A program made the position numbers and the translations under genes. Shown piece after piece: positions 17,852-25,892 of a stretch of 52,159 nucleotides of DNA. Positions within the stretch are counted from its first letter, which is position 1, and every line of letters starts with the position of its first letter. A model generated the notes under the pieces. It did not search any database. It saw nothing but the letters and a program-made list of their open reading frames with translations, and was not told the DNA's origin. Where the stretch lies: NCBI GenBank assembly GCA_009921265.1, contig RFYV01000016.1, positions 1 to 52,159 on the forward strand, given 5' to 3'. Source of the DNA: Betaproteobacteria bacterium. GTDB lineage: Bacteria > Pseudomonadota > Gammaproteobacteria > Burkholderiales > Burkholderiaceae_C.

Positions 17852-18652
17852 TTAAAATGAAGGATTACCAGTCATTTCTTTTTGAATCGATTGGTAAGCG
17901 TTTGCCATCACACGATAGTCAATTGAGCAGAGAAAAAAATCGACTCCTAAATCGATCCACATTCCTGCAGATTTGGGATCAATTAAGTAGACGCCGACCT
18001 TGAGTCCAGGCACCGATTTACCAGCTAAAACAATTTTTTTGACTGCAGCAATCACCTCGGGGTGATTGCCTTGACCATGAAAGCCCATGGATGTGGCTAA
18101 ATCACCGGGGCCGCCAGGAACGATAGCGTCAAGTTTGCAGTTGGCTAAAACTGAATCAATTTTTTTAACCACTGATGCGTCTTCTATCAGTCCAATTGCC
18201 ATGGCTTGCTCGTTGGATATGTTTGCATATTTTTCGAACGAGGTTAATCCATAAGAAACACTTCGAACACCTGTGCATGTTCCACGAGTGCCATCTGGTG
18301 CATATCGAAACGCTTCGAGGATATGGTGTGTGTGAGTCATGTCTAAACCAAAATGCGGAAGGACGATGCCATGTACACCTTGATCAAGTAATCGTCCTAT
18401 CTGTTGTGGTTGTGCGTGTCCCACGCGAGCCCAGCATGAAATACCTGTTGCATTTGCTGCGCGAACATGGGATGCAATATCGCCTATCTCTAAGGGGGCG
18501 TGCTCCATATCGATAACGACCAAATCAAAACCAGCGTGACAAATAATTTCTGTATGACATGGATCTGAAGAAAATACAAATGTTCCGATACCACGCTGGC
18601 CTTTTTGTATTTTTCCCCAAAGCGGGTTTGGTGTGCCTGTTGTTTGAGTCAT
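17852..18652 (-). CDS. HpcH/HpaI-family aldolase
   Basis: This 266-residue class II pyruvate aldolase family member would cleave a 4-hydroxy-2-oxoacid, or a similar aldol, to pyruvate plus an aldehyde. Family hallmarks are DMEHAPLE (catalytic His), the Arg in SCWARVG, GVHGIVLPH, the metal Glu in IGLIEDASVV and the metal Asp in PGGPGDLATSMG. The start overlaps the upstream acyl-CoA dehydrogenase stop in an ATGA. Its place in the operon gives a second, chemically distinct aldolase beside the thiolase-fold ones. Confidence 0.92.
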   Translation of the reverse strand: MTQTTGTPNPLWGKIQKGQRGIGTFVFSSDPCHTEIICHAGFDLVVIDMEHAPLEIGDIASHVRAANATGISCWARVGHAQPQQIGRLLDQGVHGIVLPHFGLDMTHTHHILEAFRYAPDGTRGTCTGVRSVSYGLTSFEKYANISNEQAMAIGLIEDASVVKKIDSVLANCKLDAIVPGGPGDLATSMGFHGQGNHPEVIAAVKKIVLAGKSVPGLKVGVYLIDPKSAGMWIDLGVDFFLCSIDYRVMANAYQSIQKEMTGNPSF

Positions 18653-19650
18653 GGATGAGTTGTCATTTGTATGAAATCAGATAATTGAGTTGTCTTGCTT
18701 GCTAACACTTGCTCGCCAATCCATTGGTTCCAATAGGATTCCGAGCCATAGGCCATGCGCGCGTGATGAAGTCGTCGCGTGTAAATTTGCAAGTCATATT
18801 CGTAAGTGATTCCAATGGCGCCATGAATGGCATGCGCAGTTGCAGCAATCAGTTGTGCAGACTCGCTCGTTCTTGATTTTGCGATCGCGCTATGCATGCG
18901 CGTAGGTTGGCCGCTTGTCAGATCAAACGCTGCTTGAACCGCAATGCTTGCACCCGCTACGTGTTCGGCCATCACACTTAATTGATGTTGTATCGCTTGA
19001 AATTTTCCGATTGATTTTCCAAATTGAACGCGGTCGTTTCCGTATTGGAGCGTCATATCAAAAACTTTTTTGATGGATGCTGCGAGTTCTACGGCATTTA
19101 ATACTGCGGACATAGCCATTAGATCAGTGGGCGTGTTTTTCATCTCGAATGAATGAGCAGCATTGATTTTCCACTCAAAAGTGGTAAGTAGGCTGCCCTT
19201 AATTCCACTGTCAGTGAGTTTGATGGCGTCGGCACAATTCAACACCTTTAAATGTTGTTGATCTTGAATGACGATGAATTGACAAACACGACCCATGGGT
19301 ACGTTGGCGCAAATCAATACATTACTTTTGACGCTGTGATGAGGCGCAAATGCGATCAACCCATTGGGAATATCTACATGGTTTTTCCATAACCAACGCG
19401 CAGCAATGGTTTGAGCAATGGGCAGTGGCACTGCATATTGAGCCAGCAAAAATAAAACAGGAAATAATTCGCGTGTGCTGATGTTTGCGCCGCCATCGGA
19501 TTCAGCGGCTAACAGTTCTACAAAACCAGCATCTTTTATTTTTTGAAAAAGTGAGTGACCTGCATCATTAGCTTCGATGCGACGCACATCCGATGGTGTG
19601 CAGTGGTCGATCAGTATGGGTTCAAGTGCTTCAACAAACATGTTCATCAT
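18649..19650 (-). CDS. Acyl-CoA dehydrogenase family protein, small/partner subunit
   Basis: This 333-residue member is shorter than usual. The middle beta domain lacks the canonical EPxxGSD flavin/substrate motif: AFAPHHSVKSNVLICANVP takes its place. The C-terminal helical domain is conserved (RVQFGKSIGKFQAIQH, HGAIGITYEYDLQIYTRR). Pairing with a full-length dehydrogenase through ATGA overlap is the gene arrangement of heterotetrameric alpha2beta2 FadE enzymes known from steroid side-chain degradation, where only one subunit holds the catalytic Glu. I infer that this gene supplies the partner subunit. Confidence 0.9.
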   Translation of the reverse strand: MMNMFVEALEPILIDHCTPSDVRRIEANDAGHSLFQKIKDAGFVELLAAESDGGANISTRELFPVLFLLAQYAVPLPIAQTIAARWLWKNHVDIPNGLIAFAPHHSVKSNVLICANVPMGRVCQFIVIQDQQHLKVLNCADAIKLTDSGIKGSLLTTFEWKINAAHSFEMKNTPTDLMAMSAVLNAVELAASIKKVFDMTLQYGNDRVQFGKSIGKFQAIQHQLSVMAEHVAGASIAVQAAFDLTSGQPTRMHSAIAKSRTSESAQLIAATAHAIHGAIGITYEYDLQIYTRRLHHARMAYGSESYWNQWIGEQVLASKTTQLSDFIQMTTHP

Positions 19651-20804
19651 CTGAGCCCCAATCCGCGAGCAATCATGCCACGCAATATTTCTCGTGTGCC
19701 GCCACGCAATGAATAAGTGGGCGCCATTTGGCTCACATAAGCCAATGCACGAAGCAAGTTGGCGTCGATGATTTCATTGGGGTCTGCCCCCATTTCATCC
19801 TCTAACAATGCAGGAATGTTTTGCTCAAACTCGGTGGCGATGTCTTTGACGAGCGCTGCCTCAATCACGGGGCTTTTACCTTGAACCAATTGGTGTGTAA
19901 CGGCTATTGACATATTGCGCAGAGTGCTGAGGTGTGCAGTGAAGCGTCCCACCATGGCTACGCGTTGTGGTGTGGCGTGCCCTTTTTTGAGCCATTGGAT
20001 CCATTCATCGAGCAAAATAATACTGGAATAAACGCGCTCGGGGCCGCTTCGCTCAAAAGCCAATTCTGCAATCACTTGATCCCAACCTTGTCCTTCAACA
20101 CCGATCAATGTGTCTTCACTCAACAACACATTTTCAAAAAATATTTCTGAAAAATGTTCGTCACCTGTGAGGTCAACAATGGGTTTGCGAGTGACGCCAG
20201 GTAGGGAGAGGTCAATAATAAATTGTGAGAGGCCTGCGTGACGATCTGCTGTTGTGCCTGATGTGCGAACCAACGCAATCGCATAGTGGCATTGATGTCC
20301 GTTAGTGGTCCAAATTTTTTGGCCGTTTAAACACCAGCCTTGATCGGTTTTGACAGCGCGTGTTGCGACTGAAGAAAGATCAGACCCCGAATTGGGCTCG
20401 CTCATTCCAATACAAAAAAATGCTTTGGCTTGACATATTAAAGGCAAGTAAAAAGATTTTTGTTTTTCTGTGCCATATTTAAGAATGAGTGGGCCGCTTT
20501 GTCGATCCGCAATCCAATGCGCTGCGACGGGGGAACCTGCACTCAGCATTTCTTCGACCAACACAAAGCGTGCAAATGCATCCATTTCTGCGCCGCCGTA
20601 GGTTTTAGGGAGTGTGAGACCTACCCATCCTTGTTTGGCTAGTCGCTGGCTGAACTCTGGATCAAAGCCAAACCATGATCTTGCTTTTTGATCAGCAGCG
20701 AGCGCTGGCATGGCGTGTTTTAAAAATTGCTTGACTTCGATTCGAAAGGAATCGAGGCCTTGGGGCAAATGAGCCAATTGAAAATGGTCTAAAAGATTGT
20801 TCAT
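19647..20804 (-). CDS. Acyl-CoA dehydrogenase, catalytic-type subunit
   Basis: This 385-residue FAD enzyme introduces an alpha-beta double bond into an acyl-CoA. It has the flavin motif GMSEPNSGSD, NGQKIWTTNGH, and ELAFERSGPER in the helix where isovaleryl- and long-chain-type enzymes carry the catalytic Glu. The alternative late Glu position (YEGT in medium-chain enzymes) reads YSLRGGT, with Arg, which fits the FadE28/29-like group. Electrons would go to ETF. It is the first gene of the 13-gene minus-strand operon and diverges from the crotonase gene across a 115-base promoter region. Confidence 0.93.
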   Translation of the reverse strand: MNNLLDHFQLAHLPQGLDSFRIEVKQFLKHAMPALAADQKARSWFGFDPEFSQRLAKQGWVGLTLPKTYGGAEMDAFARFVLVEEMLSAGSPVAAHWIADRQSGPLILKYGTEKQKSFYLPLICQAKAFFCIGMSEPNSGSDLSSVATRAVKTDQGWCLNGQKIWTTNGHQCHYAIALVRTSGTTADRHAGLSQFIIDLSLPGVTRKPIVDLTGDEHFSEIFFENVLLSEDTLIGVEGQGWDQVIAELAFERSGPERVYSSIILLDEWIQWLKKGHATPQRVAMVGRFTAHLSTLRNMSIAVTHQLVQGKSPVIEAALVKDIATEFEQNIPALLEDEMGADPNEIIDANLLRALAYVSQMAPTYSLRGGTREILRGMIARGLGLR

Positions 20805-20919
20805 GAGGTAGGATTCGATTGTCTCTTGATTATGTGAGCGCTCTTGTCATGAGGGAGACCATAGCGCAGATTTTTTTTTGCAATCTGTTAAACTGCAACT
20901 CTATTCAGTAGGCCAATAC
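20805..20919. promoter_or_regulatory. Divergent promoter region between the two catabolic operons
   Basis: The region separates the minus-strand dehydrogenase operon from the plus-strand crotonase gene. CAGATT (20867-20872) and AATCTG (20882-20887) form an inverted repeat around a T run and a GC dinucleotide. An 8-bp palindrome GAGCGCTC lies at 20836-20843. Either could bind the IclR regulator encoded at 21886-22647. No confident -35/-10 pair was found by eye on either strand. Confidence 0.45.
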
Positions 20920-21714
20920 ATGTCAAACTTTTTACTCTATTCGCAAGAGAACCATATTGTTACTTTAACGATGAATCAACCCGAGCGGCGCAATCCCCTT
21001 ACAGGAAACAGTGCAGTTGAAGAATTTTTGACGGCGATTGATCGTATTCATGATGACCCCTCTGTGCGCTGCGTTATTTTGACGGGCAATGGGCCCTCTT
21101 TTTCAGCGGGAGGGGATGTTCAGGAGATGTTGAGACAGTCCACACCCGAAGTCACGCAAATCAATATTAGGCAGGATTACCGCCGCGGTATTCAACGCTT
21201 AACGCTTGGACTTTTTAATTTAGAGGTTCCTGTGATCGCCGCAGTGAACGGTCATGCCATTGGCGCAGGTTTGGATTTGGCTTGTATGTGCGACATTCGT
21301 ATTGCGTCAGAAAAAGCAAAATTTGCAGAAAGCTTTGTCAAACTGGGCATCATTCCTGGAGACGGAGGGGCTTGGCTTTTACCTCGCATCATTGGAATGT
21401 CGCGCGCCGCAGAGTTGTCTTTCACAGGAGAGATGATTGATGCCCAATTAGCGCTTGAATGGAATTTGGTTTCACGAGTGGTGGCGCCAGATCAACTGCT
21501 GACTGCGGCCAATGAGCTGGCTCTCAAAATAGCCACCAATCCACCTCATGGTGTGCGTCTGACCAAGCGTTTAATGCGTGAGGCTATTCACTCTAGGCTC
21601 GATTCTGTGCTGGAGTTGTCAGCGGTGTTTCAGGCAATTTCTCACAAGACAGCGCACCACAAAGAGGCGGTGGATGCATTTATTCAAAAGAGAGAGCCTA
21701 ACTTTAAAGATTAA
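20920..21714 (+). CDS. Crotonase-superfamily protein (enoyl-CoA hydratase-like)
   Basis: From ATG 20920 the product has 264 residues. The crotonase oxyanion-hole segments are FSAGGDV and NGHAIGAGLDLACM. The two catalytic glutamates of rat mitochondrial hydratase are not conserved by my alignment: the Glu144 position is Asp119, and the Glu164 position is Phe139 within FAESFVKLG. Hydration is therefore uncertain, and isomerase, dehydratase or hydrolase chemistry is possible. The longer frame to 20878 lies in the promoter region. It is the first gene of the plus-strand block and is followed by a 171-base gap before the IclR gene. Confidence 0.9.
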   Translation: MSNFLLYSQENHIVTLTMNQPERRNPLTGNSAVEEFLTAIDRIHDDPSVRCVILTGNGPSFSAGGDVQEMLRQSTPEVTQINIRQDYRRGIQRLTLGLFNLEVPVIAAVNGHAIGAGLDLACMCDIRIASEKAKFAESFVKLGIIPGDGGAWLLPRIIGMSRAAELSFTGEMIDAQLALEWNLVSRVVAPDQLLTAANELALKIATNPPHGVRLTKRLMREAIHSRLDSVLELSAVFQAISHKTAHHKEAVDAFIQKREPNFKD

Positions 21715-21770
21715 ATATTTGTTGATGGATGATGGTCTTGGGGTAATCCCTTAAACAGATTACTTTTTAT

Positions 21771-21780
21771 CACATATGTG
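21771..21780. promoter_or_regulatory. CACATATGTG palindrome before the IclR gene
   Basis: A perfect 10-bp palindrome sits about 105 bases before the IclR start, in the 171-base gap after the crotonase gene. IclR-family proteins often bind short palindromes near their own promoter, so autoregulation is a reasonable guess. No second copy was found in the 20805-20919 divergent region. Confidence 0.35.
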
Positions 21781-21885
21781 AATTCTGTTACGCTGAATGT
21801 AAAATTGAGGCGTGGAATACATACACTTATTTCACACCATTAATGCTTTATTGGCTCAATGGTTTTTTGATGAATAGGCAATGTG

Positions 21886-22647
21886 ATGGCAAGAGCGGTT
21901 AAATCAGCTATCCGAGTTCTTGAGGTGTTGGAGTTGTTTGATCGACTTCAACGCGAAGCATCTGTTGGCGAAATTGCACGTGAGTTGGGCTATCCACTTT
22001 CAAGCACATCCATGCTTTTGGCAAACTTGTTAGAGATGGGTTATTTTCGACACGGGCCTGATCAGCGAACTTATTTTCCAACGCCGCGTGTAACTGTTTT
22101 GGGCGCATGGATCGAACCGTTATTAACACCTGGTGCAGAAATCATGCGAATGATGGCTGACCTTGGTAATGAGACGGGTGAAACAATTATTTTGGCCGCA
22201 CCCACGCGCGATCAAGTGCAATATGTTCATGTCGTACCTGCAACCACCACCATGCGAATGCATGTCGGACCTGGCACGATGCGTCCATTGTTGGCGTCTG
22301 GGTTGGGCAGAGTTTTGCTATCTGCCATGCCTCAAGAAAAAATCAATCATTTGGTTATGCGGCATAACAATGGGCCACTTGCCACTGAAGATCGAATCAG
22401 TAATTCTGCGTTGCAACGCGAATTGGCTGCTATTCGAACCAAAGGGTATGCGGTTGTATTGCGTGGTGTAACACCCGGTGCGGGTTTAATTGGAATGCTG
22501 TTGCCACTGGAATTAAGTGGTGTTCCACTGGCACTTGGTATTGGCGGGTGGGCCAAAGAAATTCGTTTGCGACAACAAGAATATTTGCAACTGATGCGTG
22601 AAGCCATTGATCGACATCTTCGTCGCGACTTGCGCTCAGCTGCTTAA
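21886..22647 (+). CDS. IclR-family transcriptional regulator
   Basis: This 253-residue regulator has a winged helix-turn-helix at residues 6-70 (VLEVLELFD, EIARELGYPLSSTSMLL). A C-terminal GAF-like effector domain follows (LGNETGETIILAAP, GPGTMRPLLASGLGRVLLSA). Such proteins sense small aromatic or aliphatic acids and control catabolic operons. As the only regulator in the window it probably governs the two divergent operons around it. GTG 21883 is an alternative start; ATG 21886 is used. The next gene begins ten bases after its stop. Confidence 0.92.
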   Translation: MARAVKSAIRVLEVLELFDRLQREASVGEIARELGYPLSSTSMLLANLLEMGYFRHGPDQRTYFPTPRVTVLGAWIEPLLTPGAEIMRMMADLGNETGETIILAAPTRDQVQYVHVVPATTTMRMHVGPGTMRPLLASGLGRVLLSAMPQEKINHLVMRHNNGPLATEDRISNSALQRELAAIRTKGYAVVLRGVTPGAGLIGMLLPLELSGVPLALGIGGWAKEIRLRQQEYLQLMREAIDRHLRRDLRSAA

Positions 22648-22657
22648 AAGAAATTTA

Positions 22658-23836
22658 ATGGTAATACCACAATCTTTTCAATTTCAAACATCCAAGTCCA
22701 TGGTTGTGGCTGATGCGGGTTGTGTTTCGCAGATAGATACCTATTTGCAAACTCTAGCCTGTGAGCGTGTGATGCTGATCACAAGTCCTCGTGCATCGCA
22801 AGGTATTGCCGCTCGCAAGGTGACTCATGCGCTGGATAAAAAAATTGTATGTCAATATACACAAGTGACTCAGCATTCGGGTGTTGCAATTATTGAAGAA
22901 ATTGTAAAGTTGGCTAAACTGCATAAGATCGATGGATTTATATCAGTGGGTGGAGGGAGTTGTTCAGACAGTGCAAAAGCGGGTGCAATTTTACTCGCTG
23001 AAGGTGGAAAATTAAAAGATCATGCCAATGTTTTTTATCCGCCCGATCGATATGTGCAACAGCATCTGACCAACCCCAAGCTTCCTATCATTGCAATTCC
23101 ACTGAGTCTTTCTGCCGCAGAGGTGACGCCTGGATTGGGTATTCGTGATCCCCATGGTCATAAGTTGGTTTTTTGGGATCCACTTATTGTTCCTCGCTAT
23201 ATTTTGCTTGATGGTGAGTCCACAACGGATGTTCCTGCTTCCATTTTTACATCAACAGGTATGAATGCATTGGCTCATTGCGTTGAGGGTATGTATTCAA
23301 AAGTTAAAAATCCAATGTCTGAAGCCCTTGCGGTTCAAGGTATTGCATATTTAAAAGAGGCTTTGCCTCGAATTCAAAAAACTCCACAAGACAAAGATGC
23401 ACGCGCATTGGGGCTTATTGGTGCGTATCTGAGTGGGATGGTGATTAGCAATGCGCGCGTGGGCATTCATCACGGCATTTGCCATGGCTTGGGTGCATTG
23501 GGTGGCCTATCACACGGGATGGCCAATTCTGTTTTCTTGCCGCATGCAATGCGATTTAATTTGGAAGTGGCTACTGATTATTTGGCAAAAGTTGCAACGG
23601 CCATGGGTGTTGATACCCATCAACTTTCGGCAAAAGAAGCGGCGCTTGAGGCGATTGTTGCCGTTGAAAAATTGCAATTGGTATTGGATATTCCTCAAGG
23701 ATTAAAAGCAGCAGGTTTGGATCGATCATTGCTTCCTCAATTGGCAAAGAACGCCATGTCCGATCGAGGTTTGTATTTCAATCCACGGTTGGCCAATGAA
23801 GCGGAAGTGATGAAATTGTTGGAGGCCGCTTGGTAA
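22658..23836 (+). CDS. Iron-type alcohol dehydrogenase family (maleylacetate-reductase-like features)
   Basis: From ATG 22658 the product has 392 residues. The GGGSCSDSAKAG nucleotide-binding turn is clear. Metal ligands of E. coli FucO lie in DALTH and in a later HxxxH region. Here the first motif is GMNALAHCVEG with Asn203 in place of Asp, and the later ones are GIHHGICHGLG and SHGMANSVFLPHAM. Asn at that position is a feature of maleylacetate reductases, so the enzyme may reduce a ketone or enoyl group without iron. The longer frame to 22598 overlaps the IclR gene and was rejected. Confidence 0.87.
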   Translation: MVIPQSFQFQTSKSMVVADAGCVSQIDTYLQTLACERVMLITSPRASQGIAARKVTHALDKKIVCQYTQVTQHSGVAIIEEIVKLAKLHKIDGFISVGGGSCSDSAKAGAILLAEGGKLKDHANVFYPPDRYVQQHLTNPKLPIIAIPLSLSAAEVTPGLGIRDPHGHKLVFWDPLIVPRYILLDGESTTDVPASIFTSTGMNALAHCVEGMYSKVKNPMSEALAVQGIAYLKEALPRIQKTPQDKDARALGLIGAYLSGMVISNARVGIHHGICHGLGALGGLSHGMANSVFLPHAMRFNLEVATDYLAKVATAMGVDTHQLSAKEAALEAIVAVEKLQLVLDIPQGLKAAGLDRSLLPQLAKNAMSDRGLYFNPRLANEAEVMKLLEAAW

Positions 23837-24894
23837 ACCCCGAAGTTCAACGTTTGGTCGCTGATATGAAAAGTGGGAAAATTCGTGCTTTGTCTAGAGC
23901 TATATCGTGGGTTGAATCTCAAACAAAAGAATCTAGTGAGCTATTAGAAAAAGTGTATGCATGTGCCAAAGCGCCTTGGGTGATTGGCATTACGGGTGTT
24001 GGTGGTGCTGGAAAAAGTTCATTGGTGCCGCACATTGCAAAATATTTTGCAAACCAAGGTCGTCGCGTTGCCGTACTTGCAGTGGATCCATCAAGTCCAA
24101 TTACTGGCGGTGCTTTGTTGGGCGACCGCATTCGCGATAACGGTGGGCAACAACACCCTCATATTTTTTTTCGCAGCGTGGCGTCGCGTGGCGGACAGGG
24201 TGGTCTTGCCACCTGCGTGTCAGACCTCACGCGTGTGGTGAGCACCGCAGGCTTTGATGTAGTTTTAATTGAAACCGTAGGCGCGGGCCAATCGGAGTTG
24301 GCTATTTTAAATGTGGCCCACACCATTATGTTGATTCATGCACCAGGTTTGGGTGATGATATTCAGGCTCAAAAAGCTGGCGTGATGGAAATTGCTGATG
24401 TGTTAGTGGTTAATAAGGCTGACAAGCCTGGCGCACAAGACGCTGTGCTCATGTTGCAGCAAGCTTTGTTGCTATCAGAAAAAAATGCACACATGCATGA
24501 GGGTTTGAATCTGACTACAAATCATCCAGCTCATTGGCATCCACCCGTGGTCTCAACCATTGCAATCGAAGGCAAAGGCATTGAGCAGACATGTCAACAA
24601 TTGCAAGCGCATTTTGCCTATTTGCAACTGGATGAAGGTTATGAAAAACGCAACCACGCGCATGTGATGAAACGCATGCACGATTACATCAAGCAATTGG
24701 TATTAGATCGACTTGCGCATCAAATCCAAACACCTTCTGTACAAATACGAATGGAAAAAGAATTAACGAGTCTTACTCACGATCCACTTGGAACTGCTCG
24801 TGAATTGGCTGATTCGTTTTTTCAATCTCAAGCAACGCATTCAGAATTTTCACAATTGTTACGTCAAACATCTCAAAAGGAAACTGCACCATGA
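23830..24894 (+). CDS. meaB: MeaB/ArgK-type GTPase, chaperone of the B12 mutase
   Basis: MeaB proteins gate loading and protection of adenosylcobalamin in acyl-CoA mutases using GTP. The 354-residue product has the P-loop GVGGAGKSS, the switch segment AVDPSSPITGGALLGDR, ETVGAGQSE and the guanine-specificity motif NKAD. The start is an uncommon TTG at 23830 behind GGAGG, overlapping the upstream stop by seven bases. It precedes the mutase subunits with two Bug receptor genes in between, and its stop overlaps the next start in an ATGA. Confidence 0.93.
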   Translation: MVNPEVQRLVADMKSGKIRALSRAISWVESQTKESSELLEKVYACAKAPWVIGITGVGGAGKSSLVPHIAKYFANQGRRVAVLAVDPSSPITGGALLGDRIRDNGGQQHPHIFFRSVASRGGQGGLATCVSDLTRVVSTAGFDVVLIETVGAGQSELAILNVAHTIMLIHAPGLGDDIQAQKAGVMEIADVLVVNKADKPGAQDAVLMLQQALLLSEKNAHMHEGLNLTTNHPAHWHPPVVSTIAIEGKGIEQTCQQLQAHFAYLQLDEGYEKRNHAHVMKRMHDYIKQLVLDRLAHQIQTPSVQIRMEKELTSLTHDPLGTARELADSFFQSQATHSEFSQLLRQTSQKETAP

Positions 24895-25883
24895 AGTTCA
24901 ATCATCACCCACAACAGTTGACACGTGTTTGCGCAACTGTCTTTTTGGGCCTGCTCTTAAGTTGCATCAGCATCTTGAGTTTTGCGCAGGGTAACTACCC
25001 CAATCGACCGGTTCGCATCATCGTTCCATTTTCTGCAGGTTCTGGTACTGATATTTTGGCGCGAATGGTGGCCGAGCGTTTAACAAAAACATTGGGCCAA
25101 TCCTTTGTGGTTGAAAACAAGCAAGGTGCAGACGGTATTTTGGGAACTGATCAGATCGCCAAATCTGCACCCGATGGTTATATCTTGGGCATGGTTCCAT
25201 CAAGCCCCATTGTGATGAATCCTGCATTGTATAAATTACCCTTTGATCCGATCAAAGATTTGACGCCTGTTGTTGTGATGGCTAACTTGAGTTGTGTCGT
25301 CGGTGTGCAACCTAATTTACCGATTAAAAATGTGCAAGAGTTGATTGCTTATGCCAAGGCCAATCCCGATAAACTCAATTACGCAGCAGGTTCAACTTTT
25401 ACTCATTTGGCAGGTGAAATGTTTAAATACATTGCAGGCGTCAACATGACTGCCATTCCTTATAAAGGAACAGCGCCGCAAGTGACTGCATTTTTGGGTA
25501 ACGAGATTGAAGTAATTTTTGATCCTTTCTTAGGTGTTCAACACATCAAGAGTGGAAGAATCCGTCCATTGGCAGTTACTGCTGCAAAACGCTCAGGCGT
25601 ATTCCCCGATCTACCTACTTTGCAAGAAGCAGGTTTGAAAGATTACGTGGTTGAAACTTGGGTTGCCATGTTTGCTCCACCAGGAACACCCAAAGCGATT
25701 GTTGACTTACTGCATTCAGAAGTGAACAAAATTACCGCATCACCCGATGTACGTGCGCGATTGGCTGATCTGTCTTATGACCCCATCATCGAGTCGCAAG
25801 ATCAATTTTCTAAACGAATTGTGGCTGATACAGCGAGATGGGCGAAGACTGTGAAAGATTCAAAATTTCAAGTTAGTAAATAA
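24891..25883 (+). CDS. Bug/TctC-family periplasmic solute receptor
   Basis: This 330-residue receptor has a long signal peptide (hydrophobic core LGLLLSCISILS, cut near SFA before QGNYPNRP). The motif is VRIIVPFSAGSGTDILARM, followed by ENKQGADGILGTDQIAKSAPDG and PYKGTAPQVTAFL. It is translationally coupled to meaB (ATGA) and lies inside the mutase operon, so it presumably binds the substrate, or a relative of it, that the operon degrades. No membrane partners are present here. Confidence 0.92.
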   Translation: MKFNHHPQQLTRVCATVFLGLLLSCISILSFAQGNYPNRPVRIIVPFSAGSGTDILARMVAERLTKTLGQSFVVENKQGADGILGTDQIAKSAPDGYILGMVPSSPIVMNPALYKLPFDPIKDLTPVVVMANLSCVVGVQPNLPIKNVQELIAYAKANPDKLNYAAGSTFTHLAGEMFKYIAGVNMTAIPYKGTAPQVTAFLGNEIEVIFDPFLGVQHIKSGRIRPLAVTAAKRSGVFPDLPTLQEAGLKDYVVETWVAMFAPPGTPKAIVDLLHSEVNKITASPDVRARLADLSYDPIIESQDQFSKRIVADTARWAKTVKDSKFQVSK

Positions 25884-25892
25884 GGAATTGAT

